This document shows, piece by piece, positions 1 to 10,020 of a DNA stretch of 41,446 nucleotides. Both the position numbers and the translations under genes were made by a program. The stretch is from Ichthyosporea sp. XGB-2017a (lineage: Eukaryota > Opisthokonta > Ichthyosporea): the NCBI GenBank assembly GCA_002811675.1, contig PDIM01000015.1, positions 26,335-67,780 of the forward strand. The letters are read 5' to 3'. The notes beneath the pieces are model-generated. The model was not told where the DNA came from. It was given only the letters and a program-made list of their open reading frames with translations, and ran no database searches. Position 1 is the first letter of the stretch. Every line of letters starts with the position of its first letter.

Positions 1-340
1 AAGGAGCGGTAGAAGACCTAAAGGTCGGCTCGCTCGGAATTTTCTTCTTTAGGGTTATGTATTGTATAGTGAATTCCGGGAGCCAATCAGAGGACGCCCT
101 AAAAGTGGATTTAAATGGTCGGTCATTAAGGATATGTGAATGATCATGTGAAAAGCTCGTGGATTCATAGGGTTAGCAAGAGAAGTTTACGGAGTGAGAC
201 CTCACTGACGAAGCATGATCTGGTTCAGTGGTTTCCGTGGTATTCAATGGCTAGATTCAATACCCCGTTGATGTGATGGGACCCCCTGAGTGTGATAACT
301 GGAAGCCTAGCTTCTCACAGAAGTATCGCTCGCAAGCTCA
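1..340 (+). repeat. Copy 1 of a dispersed repeat; otherwise non-coding
   Basis: Positions 17-27 and 41-120 contain the core of a repeat found again, reverse-complemented, at about 13620-13760 and in part at 36106-36205. Shared pieces are cctaaaggtcg, tttcttctttagggttatgt, gagccaatcaga and a stretch ending in atttaaat. The marker gtatcgctcg follows at about 326. Only non-coding sequence is visible. A solo LTR or promoter-bearing mobile-element end is possible, but no target-site duplication was established. Confidence 0.55.
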
Positions 341-860
341 CTCGACGAGGAGTCCTTTATATGTACCCACAGAGGGCACGATAATATAGGATGCACCTGC
401 ATGGCAATAAGTATCTATAATGAGGCCCGAGGGACGGGGAGTGCCGACTGCTGAGTAGCAGTAGTGAGGCCTGTTGGAACTTGGAAGTTGGAAGGAGGCT
501 TTCACTCGGCTTATTTATGGTTTTAGTTTTTACAATGTTTTTATTTATTTCTTCTATTTTTACCTTTTTTTTGTCTAATAAGGCGAAGTATAAGGTGTGC
601 ATGAAGCAATTATGTTCCTGCTCGTGTACAAAAGAGACACCTGCTCGACACATTCTCTCTTTTTTTTGCCTACCAATACGATTGTATGACTTTGAATTTT
701 GGATCGAGAGTATCTGGAAAAGACGGGTTATGCGAACCAGATTTTCTCTTTCAAAAGTGCAAAAATATATTTTAAGAAAACGGAAACGAAAAGATCCAAA
801 AGAAAGCTTAGTGAAAAGAAAACAAGGCAACTAGGCACCAGGTTTATTTAACACCCAATT
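341..860. other. Intergenic stretch upstream of the GT54-like gene
   Basis: No convincing gene. Two overlapping open frames on opposite strands (about 357-830) are low-complexity, rich in Phe, Ser and Lys, and show no recognisable domain. The stretch presumably holds the promoter and 5' UTR of the gene starting at 861. Confidence 0.5.
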
Positions 861-2408
861 ATGTCCAGTTCTACGGTAAAAGATTCATCAAAAGCGCCAA
901 CACCCGTAGAATCTAGTTTAAAATATGTGAACACACGTAGTACCAACGTCCCTCAACTACTAAGGTGGTCTTCTCGCCATATTTTCAAATTCACTTTACA
1001 AATTATGGCTTTAACAGGATGTATGTGCCTGTTTGCTGCAGTGATACTCAATCTGTCTAGTCCACGCTCTTACCAAGCCTGGGGAAGTATAGGAGAAACT
1101 GTCGAAAGTATTTCAATGAGTACCGACAATACTTCGTACATGAATTCAACACTGAAACCTCCATTGGATGATTCACTATTAAAAGATGTTGTGATTTCTC
1201 GTAAATTTGGTCTAACTCTTAAGCACAATTATGTTTTTGGTATGGTAACAGTCGCACGGCCGGGCAAGGAACAAATATTGACGGAGACTTTGCTTGACCT
1301 CGTGAAAGCTTTGGAGTGTGACTTTTCAAATCGTACAGCTCGATTGTGGGAGAAAAAGCCTTCAAAAGCTAAACAATTTTGTGTTCCTAATTGGAAAGAA
1401 AGGACTAAAATATTGATCTATAATAGTGAAACAATTCCAGAGAAACACAAATCGGCAATTGACGATGTACATCGTATATTTCCCGATCTTATTCACTCAG
1501 GAAACATAATCATTGTAAATAGAACAGAACATTTCGCTGCTTTGTTCAAGGATCCTCCTCCCCGACCTTCATACTCCAAATATAATCTTCCTAAGGTAAA
1601 TCACACTCACCTCAAGTTGAACGAAAAAAAGGCAAAAATAAGAAAGCAATCACTGAATGAGTTGAATATAATTCCATACGAAACAGCTGTACGAGGTGCA
1701 GACGATGGGTGGTATCGCATTCCATTTGCTGACTTCGAGAAAACTTACCCTTTTACTTCTAGATTTGTCTATCCATACGCAGTTAGATACTCAAAGCAGT
1801 CCCTCGACGTTTCCTTTGCCATGAACTATGCCTTGAAATACATTAAATTCAAACCAGTAGCCTTTAAAAACGAAAAGGATGATACCGACGACGGTTTAGT
1901 GAACGCCGGGCCAAGTATCTATATTCACATGGACGATGATGTAGAGTCGATAAATGGTGTGAATCCTGTGGGAGCCGTAGAGGCCATGATAACATGCTTG
2001 GACATTAGCGAAGAATGCCCATTGCATTTGAAGAATCCTTGGCTATTAGCATGGATTCAGACAAACGAGAGGGAACGCGGAAAGAACGGTCTACATGCAC
2101 CTCTAACAATCCTACAAGACATTTTTAAGGTTAGAACATATGGTTCCCACTACTGGGGGTCTCTTGGAGTGATGTTTAAACTTTACAAGCAACAGGAGCT
2201 CTTTCAAGAGTATATTTGGTTCTTGTATAGTCAATATAATAGAGAGCCGTATGATATACAAATGGCAAAATTTGAGACTGGGATGAGTGTTCAACCAACC
2301 TTCCATCAGGCTGTGGGACTATTTTACCACAAAGGAACTGTTCCTTCAAGTCAGCCAAAAAATGGCAAATATCAGTCACATAGAAGACAAAAGCCCCTTC
2401 CAAATTAA
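861..2408 (+). CDS. MGAT4/GT54-like N-acetylglucosaminyltransferase, type II membrane protein
   Basis: A 515-residue protein. After a basic tail, residues about 46-66 form a single membrane anchor, as in Golgi type II glycosyltransferases. The lumenal part resembles the MGAT4 (GT54) family, whose known members add branching GlcNAc to N-glycans. An early GMVTVARPGKEQ-type stretch is followed by a Rossmann-like strand (TKILIYNSE). Then comes VRYSKQSLDVSFAMNYAL, which matches the family's VRW-x-KQNLD-x-x-F-x-M-x-YA signature, and an acidic triad D358-D360 (MDDDV) replaces the usual EDD metal-binding motif. The C-terminus has an F-x-HKG-x-x-SSQ-like segment similar to the family ending. The first ATG is used. 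Roughly 60 extra residues, rich in Lys and Pro, precede the KQSLD motif. Family assignment is good, but the exact linkage and acceptor are unknown. It is the first of a run of glycan genes. Confidence 0.75.
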   Translation: MSSSTVKDSSKAPTPVESSLKYVNTRSTNVPQLLRWSSRHIFKFTLQIMALTGCMCLFAAVILNLSSPRSYQAWGSIGETVESISMSTDNTSYMNSTLKPPLDDSLLKDVVISRKFGLTLKHNYVFGMVTVARPGKEQILTETLLDLVKALECDFSNRTARLWEKKPSKAKQFCVPNWKERTKILIYNSETIPEKHKSAIDDVHRIFPDLIHSGNIIIVNRTEHFAALFKDPPPRPSYSKYNLPKVNHTHLKLNEKKAKIRKQSLNELNIIPYETAVRGADDGWYRIPFADFEKTYPFTSRFVYPYAVRYSKQSLDVSFAMNYALKYIKFKPVAFKNEKDDTDDGLVNAGPSIYIHMDDDVESINGVNPVGAVEAMITCLDISEECPLHLKNPWLLAWIQTNERERGKNGLHAPLTILQDIFKVRTYGSHYWGSLGVMFKLYKQQELFQEYIWFLYSQYNREPYDIQMAKFETGMSVQPTFHQAVGLFYHKGTVPSSQPKNGKYQSHRRQKPLPN

Positions 2409-2882
2409 TAGTCCTGTGCTCCAAAGCACAGAAGAAAAAGAACATATTTAGCCCCCCTTTAACTTGTTTTTTCGTTCAAGCTCTTGCCGCGCTTGAGGAC
2501 TCTCGAAAACACTAGGCCACACCCGCCCTGCGACCACACCTAACGAATAGGTTGGAATTTTGAGTAACCTCAAAAGTTTTGATGAGCTTAAATACCTTGA
2601 CATGGGCTCAAGGATAATGGTATACAAATGTGTATGGAGAAGAATCGCCTTTGCCAGAGCATCCTTCTATATGACAGCGAAGTATGAAAGTATCGCTTAC
2701 GGCCCTTGTGGAAGAGGTGGAAGAGGATGTGGAAGATCTCTTATTCAGTGCTACTGTATAGTGGGGCTGAAATTTTAGAAAAAGACGAAGCCTCGAAAAA
2801 GATAATTTTTCGGCCAGGAAGTAAGCAAGCAAGTAGTTTGAATTAAAAGTTCAAATCCTGAAGAAAAGAAAAAGAAGAAAAG
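2409..2882. other. Intergenic, no gene seen
   Basis: Only short frames with non-ATG starts or no domain. A purine-rich A/G stretch at about 2857-2886 precedes the Crypton-like relic. The 3' UTR of the GT54-like gene presumably lies here. Confidence 0.4.
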
Positions 2883-3929
2883 AAAATTGATTTTACCTTA
2901 TCATGCCTGTACGCCAAGATAGATATAGACCAGTTATTGGCAAGCGCAAGCAGAGAGGCCAATGAAAGACAACAAAATCTGAGGGCTAAGAGCACAAAAG
3001 TTAACTACGAAGGAGTAATCCGTGATTTCTGCAGCTGGTATGACCTAAGGTTTCCAGATAAGGACCGGTCAGAAAAACATGTTCTCAATGCAAAAATTTT
3101 TGATTTGTTTATGAATGATCTTACGAAAGAGTACTGCGTTGCAAAGCAACACAATATGCTTTGTAAACAAATCGAGGAATTAACAAACGCAAGCCGAGGA
3201 ACTCGGCCTTCGAAAAACTGCTGCAAAGTGGCTGGTATAATTGATGGCGATGAAAGTGATGATGAGGACTATGGGATGTCAACGGTTGAACTGAGTGCAT
3301 ATGCCGAGTTTGATAAGAATAACAGACTTATAAACTTGGATCTTTCGCAAGTAGAGTGTCTAACGCCGTACTCGAAGAAAAAGGGTACAAACAAATAGTT
3401 AAGCAAAAAAAGTTAGCTGCCGAGGAAGACCCGGAGAGGATCAAAGATGCTGTGGAAAGGAACCCTGCCGTTTTGTATTGTATGAAAAGGTTGTTGGAAA
3501 GAAAGCATACTTTGGTACGAAGCCTGCACTAAAGGCCTATTTTGCCCAGAATCATCCAATCCATGCCAATTCTTTTAAAAATTAAGAATCCTATTCAAAT
3601 GACGACCCTTACGAAAGAAGTTCAAGAGAGAGAAAGTAAAAAATACAAAGATTCTGGAGTTGATTCCAAAATTGTATCAGTCAAAGAGGGATATCTGTCG
3701 ATTGTCGCTGCATGACTTGCAAAGAAAGAACAGTCCAATACTTCAAGGGGAAAACTGCGGTGATCCTAGAAAGGCAAGCATTTTGATTAAATGGCTTCTC
3801 GCCTTTCTTTTTTGTTTTTTCTGCCTTTTGAGAGGTCAAATGTTTCGGGGTCTGAATTTATCTTCGAATTTATCTGACATGTTTTTACTGAAAATGGATT
3901 GGGCCAGAGCCCTTGCCTGTAGACTGTAG
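2883..3929 (+). mobile_element. Degenerate Crypton-like tyrosine recombinase relic
   Basis: Two broken frames read as parts of one eukaryotic tyrosine recombinase. The first (frame open from 2883, ending 3398) lacks an ATG and carries an N-terminal SAM-like core-binding segment: ST-x-x-x-Y-x-x-x-x-x-x-F-x-x-W followed by helices. Sequence continues in another frame at about 3380-3530 (EEDPERIKDAVERNPAVLY). A third segment (3660-3929) contains LLRGQMFRGLNLSSNLSDMF, which resembles the box I Arg region of Crypton and GCR1-like recombinases (LLRGE-x-x-R-x-L-x-LSD). No second catalytic box (H-x-x-R, Tyr) was found. Frame changes and stops show that it is inactive. The call is an inference from motif shape; an unrelated host gene relic is possible. 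Confidence 0.45.
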
Positions 3930-4200
3930 AGAGTCTAGAGAGTAGAGGGATCTTTTTTTTTCTTTTGGCCTCACTCTTTTGAGAACCCCTTTCCTTATTG
4001 TGTTGTGTTTAATTACATAGTATATTTCACTTCCTACCTGCAAGGTAGCTTCGGCTCTGTTCTTTATCAGGACGTGAGCCCCCTTGGCCCTTCGTCCTCG
4101 TCATCACGGACCTTCGAACTCAGCGGCTCGGTGGCACTTAAATGCCGAGTCCGTAATATCGGCTGCCTTATTTCTTCTCACCAGTAGGCTGCTACCTGGC
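3930..4200. other. Intergenic, no gene seen
   Basis: Non-coding sequence between the recombinase relic and the 90-nt period repeat. Contains a T-rich run at about 3951-3965. No supported feature. Confidence 0.35.
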
Positions 4201-4500
4201 CCTTCCGAGTTGGTGCCAAACTCTGGCTTTCTCTTGGCCACCCTTGGTTGGCCCTTTCAAAGTGGTGCCATACTTCCCCAGAACTGGCTAGTCTGAACAA
4301 AGTTGGGGCTCCTTTGTCCACTTCTTGTACTACCAGTAAGGGCCTTTCAAAGCAGGTCCCATGCTTCCCCGCTTCTGACAGCCATAACAAGGCTGGGGCT
4401 CCCTTGTCACCTCATTCGCTGTCAGCGCAGCCCAATCAGAGTTTGGGCCGTACTCCCCCAAAGGCTGAGTGCATGAACAAGGTTAGGGCCCCTCTTGCTC
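4201..4500 (+). repeat. Degenerate 90-nt period tandem repeat, copy A of a dispersed element
   Basis: Three units start with ccctttcaaag-like sequence at 4251, 4341 and 4431, giving an exact 90-nt spacing. Each contains a (a/c)tacttcccc-like block and then aacaaggttggggctcc-like sequence. A 19-nt string, tccgagttggtgccaaact (4204-4222), precedes them. The same string, the same order and the same 90-nt spacing recur at 38641-38830. Because 90 is divisible by three, an open frame crosses the repeat (4248-4694) with a 30-residue period, but the second copy is non-coding, so coding use is unlikely. Origin unknown; possibly a satellite-bearing mobile element. Confidence 0.65.
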
Positions 4501-5315
4501 ATAACGGCGAAGAAAAGGCCAGGAAAAGATATGATCCTAGGTTGACGCCAACCATACTCGTGACCACGCTACGTCTAGATTTTAATTCTTCGGGCCGATC
4601 TCTGCTAGCACATGCTGGCAAAGGCCTCAGCCCGAGAGTAGAGGCATCTTCAACAAAGAAAAGAAACCGGGCCGCCTCGCAGGCGCAGGGGTAGAAATAG
4701 TGAGTCGAATTGGTGCATTAGTGCATTAGGTCTCGTATACAAGGCACCAAGAGCCTTTCAAAGTAGAATCTGAACTCTGGTCTCTGAAGCTTCCGATGGT
4801 ATCCCCCCTGGCCCCTAGACCGCACCTCTTGGCCAATAAGATGGGGGAGGGTTGGGGGAAGAACCATCTAAAAATAGCTGGAGATGCTTGTAAATAGTAA
4901 ATAACTAATTAAATAAATAGTCAAGTACAGACTACAAGTACAGTCAAAGACTCAAAGTGAAGCCGGGTACGGGGTAGTGCAGACGTACGTATGGGCTCTG
5001 GTGGACTTTTGTTGGACAGGTCACTTGGCCATGACTGCAGTGTGCCAATATGCGCAATAAAATGGTGGTTGACTGTCTGAATGAGGCATCTTTTATTTGA
5101 ATAAGGGCCCGCCAGTTCAGCATATTCTAACTTGTGAGATCTTCACGTGAGATCGTGGTGGAGGTACATGAGCATTTACACTTTTGCCCGTGCTATATTT
5201 TTAATTACTTTGAAGAATGCATAAACTTGAGGCATATTCTTTTTTGACAAAAGCAAGCCAATTCAAAGAAACGAACGAGTAAAAAAGAGTATTAACAAAC
5301 CAGATAAATTTGGCA
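4501..5315. other. Intergenic, upstream region of the FkbM gene
   Basis: No gene supported. The stretch includes sequence flanking the 90-nt repeat (to about 4700) and an A-rich region at about 5250-5300 that is likely the 5' leader of the gene at 5316. Confidence 0.4.
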
Positions 5316-6545
5316 ATGGATGTCAGGAAAACGTCAAGGGTGCTAACAAGAGCACTGGTCAATGGTTCTTATAATGGAGGAACAAAAGGATCTCATCGTC
5401 TACTTTGCTTTATTATTGTATTGTTCCTTTGCATCCAGATATGGTTTAAATTGAATGGTGAAATCCCTCTTTTAGGAAATGCTCCAAAAACTCTTTCCTT
5501 AAAGGGTGAAGATTGCGGAACGAAGAACTTGGAATGTGATTGTGATGTTCAGGGTGATGTTAAGAAAGGAATAGTGGAGCAGAAAAAGGAATACCTCAGA
5601 GCATTCAGACAGTATCCAGGGAGATTGCTTGGTATTTCGGATGTCGAACTGTTGCTTCCCACATTAGCTTTGCTAAGGGGCCGCCATGGGAACGTGCAGA
5701 TGAGACAAGAGTACCGGATTGCAATTGACGTTGGGGCAAACATTGGGCGCATGTCATCCCGGATGTTGAATTTCTTGACAGAACAATCTTGCAGAAATGT
5801 AATTCCAAAACCAGGAAAGGCTATCTCCTGGCATGAATCATGCATTCGTTTTGAACAAGACGTTGTTGTATTCGCTTTTGAGCCAATTTCAAAGACATTT
5901 GGTATTCTCGAAACAAATGCCAAGAGGCAAGGGTGGATGGCATATCCATATGTGGCGACACAGACTGCGGTCACAGACCACACGGGTGAAATCGTTTTCT
6001 TTACTACTGGCAAGGATGGTGATGAGCAGGCAAGTCAGGATGTGTTAGCTGCCACTGTCCAGAATCGCATCCATCCCCAGAAAGTTACTATTCCTGCCCT
6101 CACTGTAGATAGCCTGTATAAAGATGGATTTCCTAAGTCCGTTAACCAGTTTGGACATGAGAAGCTACTGCTGGAGTACAAGGGGTCCCCTATCCCCGAA
6201 TCTACCAAGATTTTTCTTCTTAAAATTGATGCGGAAGGATATGACATGAACGTGCTTGAAGGGGCGAAAGCATCTCTCAAAGAACAGAGGATTAAGTTCG
6301 TTTCGTTTGAATACAACAATAAGTGGTTTACGGCCGGTCGAACTAAAACGCTCAAGATTGTGGTTGCCGAACTTTTTGACCTACACTATCACTGCTACTG
6401 GATTACACCCAATGAGCTCATTCCCTTATTCGATGCTTATTGGCATGACGAATATGAAATCAAATATTGGAGCAATGTTTTTTGTGGACGCAGTGAAGAT
6501 CCCGATGTTGAGTGGGTCGTAAGATCATATAAAGCCGACCTCTGA
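5316..6545 (+). CDS. FkbM-family SAM-dependent methyltransferase, Golgi-anchored
   Basis: A 409-residue protein. Residues 29-44 form a single membrane anchor after a basic tail (type II topology). The lumenal part is a class I SAM methyltransferase of the FkbM family: motif I DVGANIG at about 138-144, the FEP motif that ends beta-strand 2 at about 188, and the family's LLKIDAEGYDMNVLEGA block at about 303-318, followed by the acidic FEYN stretch. FkbM enzymes typically O-methylate hydroxyls of sugars or polyketides; here a sugar hydroxyl is the natural inference from the neighbouring glycosyltransferases. The frame is open to a TTG at 5310, but the first ATG is at 5316. A Cys-rich stretch just after the anchor (GEDCGTKNLECDCD) is unusual and may form disulfides. 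A lumenal SAM methyltransferase would need SAM import. Substrate unknown. Confidence 0.85.
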   Translation: MDVRKTSRVLTRALVNGSYNGGTKGSHRLLCFIIVLFLCIQIWFKLNGEIPLLGNAPKTLSLKGEDCGTKNLECDCDVQGDVKKGIVEQKKEYLRAFRQYPGRLLGISDVELLLPTLALLRGRHGNVQMRQEYRIAIDVGANIGRMSSRMLNFLTEQSCRNVIPKPGKAISWHESCIRFEQDVVVFAFEPISKTFGILETNAKRQGWMAYPYVATQTAVTDHTGEIVFFTTGKDGDEQASQDVLAATVQNRIHPQKVTIPALTVDSLYKDGFPKSVNQFGHEKLLLEYKGSPIPESTKIFLLKIDAEGYDMNVLEGAKASLKEQRIKFVSFEYNNKWFTAGRTKTLKIVVAELFDLHYHCYWITPNELIPLFDAYWHDEYEIKYWSNVFCGRSEDPDVEWVVRSYKADL

Positions 6546-6606
6546 AAGGTGTGTTCATCTCTTCTAAAGCCGAGAGTGACAAAGAGAAAAGTTAGTACAG
6601 CAAACC

Positions 6607-6612
6607 AATAAA
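6607..6612 (+). terminator. Putative polyadenylation signal of the FkbM gene
   Basis: AATAAA lies 62 nt downstream of the stop codon at 6543-6545, a typical position. A second AATAAA-like site occurs about 45 nt further on. Functional use is inferred from position only. Confidence 0.35.
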
Positions 6613-6860
6613 GAAAATCTTGAAAATAATGTTCTTGGCAAAGAAAGCCAAATAAAATGAATTATAAACTTTTGCTTTGGTGTCCTTCTCGTCAATAATC
6701 CGGGAGAGATTATTCTGATTGACTATATGCCGAACTATATGCAAGAACTCGAAGCATGAACTTGACTACGTTCATGAACACAGCTTTGATTCCGACCGTA
6801 AAGGTTTGTGGTCATAGACTGGATAATTGGCTGATGGTCGGTCAATGCTGACATCACTTT

Positions 6861-6885
6861 CTGTATACTATTATGTAGTATACAG
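6861..6885. repeat. Perfect inverted repeat (hairpin)
   Basis: The sequence ctgtatacta, then ttatg, then tagtatacag makes a perfect 10-bp stem with a 5-nt loop. No neighbouring gene explains it. Could be a mobile-element terminus or chance palindrome. Confidence 0.5.
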
Positions 6886-7031
6886 GGTACAGGAGCGAAA
6901 TAAGAAGGGGGCACAAAGCGAAAACCGACAATTCTCAGCGTTTGGAAATTTTAGTAACATTTTTGGACTATGTTGATGCTGCTTTGTTCTTGCGTGAAGC
7001 ATTAGGCGTGCAAAAGAAGCGCGGTTAAAGG

Positions 7032-7058
7032 CTCCGAATACTCCGAATACTCCGAATA
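7032..7058 (+). repeat. Short tandem repeat, 9 nt x 3
   Basis: Three perfect adjacent copies of ctccgaata. No functional implication is visible. Confidence 0.7.
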
Positions 7059-7875
7059 AAGATGATTGATGCATTACTCTGTAGAAACAGAAGCGCCAAA
7101 TGCCAATGTTTTATAGAGGGTGTGCGAACGCACATATCCAGAAAAGCATGAAACTTGTAGATATTATCCCCCTTCGCCATCACTTGTAAAGAATGAAGAT
7201 TGAAGACTGCTTCGCCCTTGGAACATGACTCACAGCCATGAGGGCTGAGGCCTGAGGCATGAGGCATCCAGTAAAAAACAGAGGCGGTAGTACAACTTCT
7301 TTTTCCGAGCCCAAACCTCGCTTTTTTCACCCTTTTTGATAAATTGAATCTCAAGTGAAACCCTGGAGACGCCCCTGGAATCCTCTCTAGTCACTATAAG
7401 GGCTAGGGTATTAATAGGGGTATATATCCTGCCCTATCTGCACCCTAAGATAATAAACGGTGGTTCATGTCTTGCTTATTTACGTTGTGCCTACCCTAAT
7501 AATACATTCACTGCACAATCTTTCATTTGCCTTGATGAAGGACTGCTTTTCTAGGACGGCGGAAAACAACCAACACACCGAAATGCGTCCATACTGATCG
7601 TACTGGTCAGATAATGACCATAAAACCTAAAGGTGATAGCTCACCTGAGGATCACCCGTGGAACATGCTCTCTGACACACTCAGCCGAAAAAAATCCCAA
7701 GGTCCTCGAAGAACCACCACGCCTCCCGTGCATCTCTCGATTTCAATCTTCAGATGAAGCAAAAAACGAAAGTAATAAGCGAATATTAGAATTTCGAAGT
7801 CTGACCTTTGGAGTTTTGGTGTTTCTTTTATTTTTGTATTTCTTGAATCCTCCGAAATTATGCCACTCAGAACTT
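7059..7875. other. Intergenic, no gene seen
   Basis: Only short frames with no recognisable domain. Together with the sequence after 6613 it forms a gene-poor gap between the FkbM gene and the SGNH pseudogene. Confidence 0.4.
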
Positions 7876-8334
7876 GTGCATAAGTTTAACACTAAGATCG
7901 TGGGGCCAAGCCTGCGATATAAAGCTCCAATGCTTTTTGCCATGTTCCAGTCTTTCCTCCCAGACATCGTTTCCGTTAACATCAGCGGAACATCAGTCAC
8001 CGTTAAAAGCGAGTAGTATTGGCCAGGAGATGTATAACGGGAAAAAATGCCCAAAGAAGTATAGTTTTTATCAGGTTTTATATTTTCTGTGCTTACCCAA
8101 TCCTTTAGACAGCTCATCAAGTAGTGTAAGAATAGATGGGAACTCGAATTCAAATTCATAGTCGCTCGAAAAAAGCTGCTCAAAGCCCAGTGATAGACTT
8201 GATGGGTGTCATCCAAAGGTATGTCCAAAGACTAGTATCTGCGAGGCACTGAGGAGGCACACAAGTTGGATAGAGACTGGTCTTTTTAATACAGTAAGGG
8301 CACTCCTTCCTCTATTCGGCATCATTACATTGTC
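7876..8334 (-). pseudogene. Fragment of an SGNH/PC-esterase-like gene
   Basis: DNA of this stretch aligns along its whole length with 12238-12662, the middle of the intact SGNH gene at 11756-13378, on the same strand. For example, cataagtttaacactaagat is identical in both. The fragment corresponds to roughly the region from the PFDDPRQAYHW-like segment through the GDS block to the segment after KKHWSYISQVW. Small insertions and deletions break the frame. The catalytic block FGDSF of the intact gene reads FGHFF here, so both the Asp and the nucleophilic Ser codons have changed. The N-terminal half and the GQWN and DxxH blocks are absent. This is a dead partial duplicate, not a gene. Confidence 0.85.
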
Positions 8335-8817
8335 AAATAACTACTCACAGCAAGTGTGGACGAGCCAAGCGATTTTCAAATACATACCTTCACAAATAGT
8401 TGTTAGTATGTGTCGCTACGCTAACATACACTAAGTGTAGCTGTCACTACGTTGTAGTGCATGTCTGGCCGTTACTTCTGTACTCTCAGAGACTATACAA
8501 CAAGAAAAAAGAACCACAAATAAAAATTTACAGCTGTGCCCGCAGTCTCGCTCTTTGACCAATTTTTGTCTTTCAGAGATTTGTGTTTGTTTGCATCCGT
8601 CTTGTATGTGGGTGTTGTTGGCTTGAATTGATTAGCTCTGCTGGATCTGTCTGTCACTCGTTTAACTCCCTCTGGCGTTTGTGTTGCTGTCAGGGTTGCT
8701 GGAAGACGAAAAGGGGGAATAGATAAGTAAGTATAGTCGGTAGTTTAAGTTTCTTAAAGATTTGTGCAAAGTTTCACACCCTTGTACTTCTCAAGGCCCA
8801 GGGTAAGAGGAAGGCAG
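8335..8817. other. Intergenic, no gene seen
   Basis: No supported feature between the SGNH pseudogene and the helicase relic. Short low-complexity stretches only. Confidence 0.4.
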
Positions 8818-9145
8818 TAACAAAAAGGCATGTTTTCGAATTGCCAGATGATGTGTATCCGATACCTTTGGTTAGCCATGATCTTCATAAGAAACTAGTT
8901 CGCTGTCTTTTGTAATTACATTAACTCAATTCCCTCTTTCTCCGGTCAAGGCATTTACGATGCATAAATTGCAGGGTTTAACTCTCACAAAGGTTTTGGT
9001 GTTTCATAGCTTAAGTAAAGCTAAAGTTGTGTCTATGTACACTGCTTTAACAAAAGTTACAAGTATTCAGCATGTGTATTTAGCAAATCGAATAACGAGA
9101 GAGGAATTAAAGCGTTTGAGAGAGCTTGATGCCCTTGAAAATTGA
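8818..9145 (+). mobile_element. Helitron/PIF1-like helicase C-terminal relic
   Basis: The frame around 8926-9145 reads QFPLSPVKAFTMHKLQGLTL and then a segment ending in MYTALTKV, matching the last helicase motifs of PIF1-family helicases (QFPL-x-x-AF-x-x-T-x-HK-x-QG and the YTALTR-type motif VI). In motif VI the usual Arg is Lys (ALTK). Upstream, 8830-8905 continues the homology in a different frame (LPDDVYPIPLVSHDLHKKLV), so at least one frameshift is present. The stretch is too short to be functional. PIF1 domains of this kind occur in Helitron transposons and in cellular helicases; the tandem repeats just downstream favour a mobile element. Confidence 0.6.
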
Positions 9146-9215
9146 GAGCTGAGAAGTACCACTCTATTCATGAAGGTGACAAGAATGAGCCTTTTCTGTG
9201 GAAACAGATTGTACA

Positions 9216-9665
9216 TGAATTGCAACAAGGGGTAATCACCTGCTCTGCAGGTTGTAAATCAATACGCAGAGTGAACAACACCAAGAATTGGATAAATCAC
9301 GAAATAGCAACTTCAGTAAATTGCAACAAGCATTAAATACAGCTTGTAAATCAGCACGCAGAGTCAAGAGCAAGAAGAAATGTATAAATCACGGCAAAAC
9401 AACTGCAGTGAATTGCAATAAGCGTTAATCACATGGCGCAAGAGGTTGTACATCAGCACGCAGCTTCAACAAAGAGTAAGACAACCTAAGAGGAAACGCC
9501 CAATAGTACTGCAAGAAGCACCTTCAGTGAATCCCAAGAAGCCTTAATCACATGGGGCAACACGTTCTACATCAACACCCAGTGCAAGTAGTTGATAAAA
9601 CAACAACTGAATTGCAAGAAGCCTTAATAATCACCTGCCGGAACAGCTTGTAGATCAACACTGAG
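9216..9665 (+). repeat. Degenerate tandem repeat, about 80-120 nt per unit
   Basis: Five imperfect units begin with tgaattgcaacaagc-like sequence at about 9216, 9317, 9409, 9528 and 9608. Each continues with ttaatcacatgg-like, gttgtaaatca-like and acgcagagtca-like blocks. Spacing varies (101, 92, 119 and 80 nt). They follow the helicase relic directly and may belong to the 3' part of the same element. Confidence 0.6.
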
Positions 9666-10020
9666 AGTCAAAAAAGACGAACACAACGGAAAAAACAAGA
9701 AAAAAGCACAAACAACTGTATTTTAGAATTTAGAAGAAAAAGGGAAACTGTGATGAAAGAACGAAAAGTTAAAAATAGATTTTCTGCGGACATTCCAAAT
9801 CATACTCTAATTGTGCAACCCTTAAACCCTCCTTAGAATGATTGACGATTGTACCTGCTGACTGCTGCCACACGGTACACCATAACAATTAACAGTAGCA
9901 CGTGATATACTTTCTGTTTACATTCTTAGATTAGATTTCGCTGTTAAGTCGATTTTTTCTAAGTCTCTCATCAGTTAGTGACCAACTCATATCCGCTGAT
10001 TTAATGATGAAAGTCGGAAG
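9666..10020. other. Intergenic, promoter side of the GT32-like gene
   Basis: No gene. A-rich sequence followed by about 300 nt upstream of the ATG at 10021. No defined element identified. Confidence 0.4.

Noticed and set aside
357-834. Overlapping open frames on both strands near the window start
   Set aside because: Low-complexity translations with no domain, anchor layout or homologous counterpart in the window.
4248-4694. 148-residue frame with 30-residue internal repeats
   Set aside because: The periodicity comes from the 90-nt DNA repeat, and the second genomic copy at 38641-38850 is not open, so protein coding is not supported.
5310-5315. TTG or GTG codons as starts (also at 13390, 14093, 24928, 25431, 29794, 33372 and 34021)
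   Set aside because: Eukaryotic genes start almost always at ATG. In each case an in-frame ATG lies between these codons and the membrane anchor, so that ATG was used.
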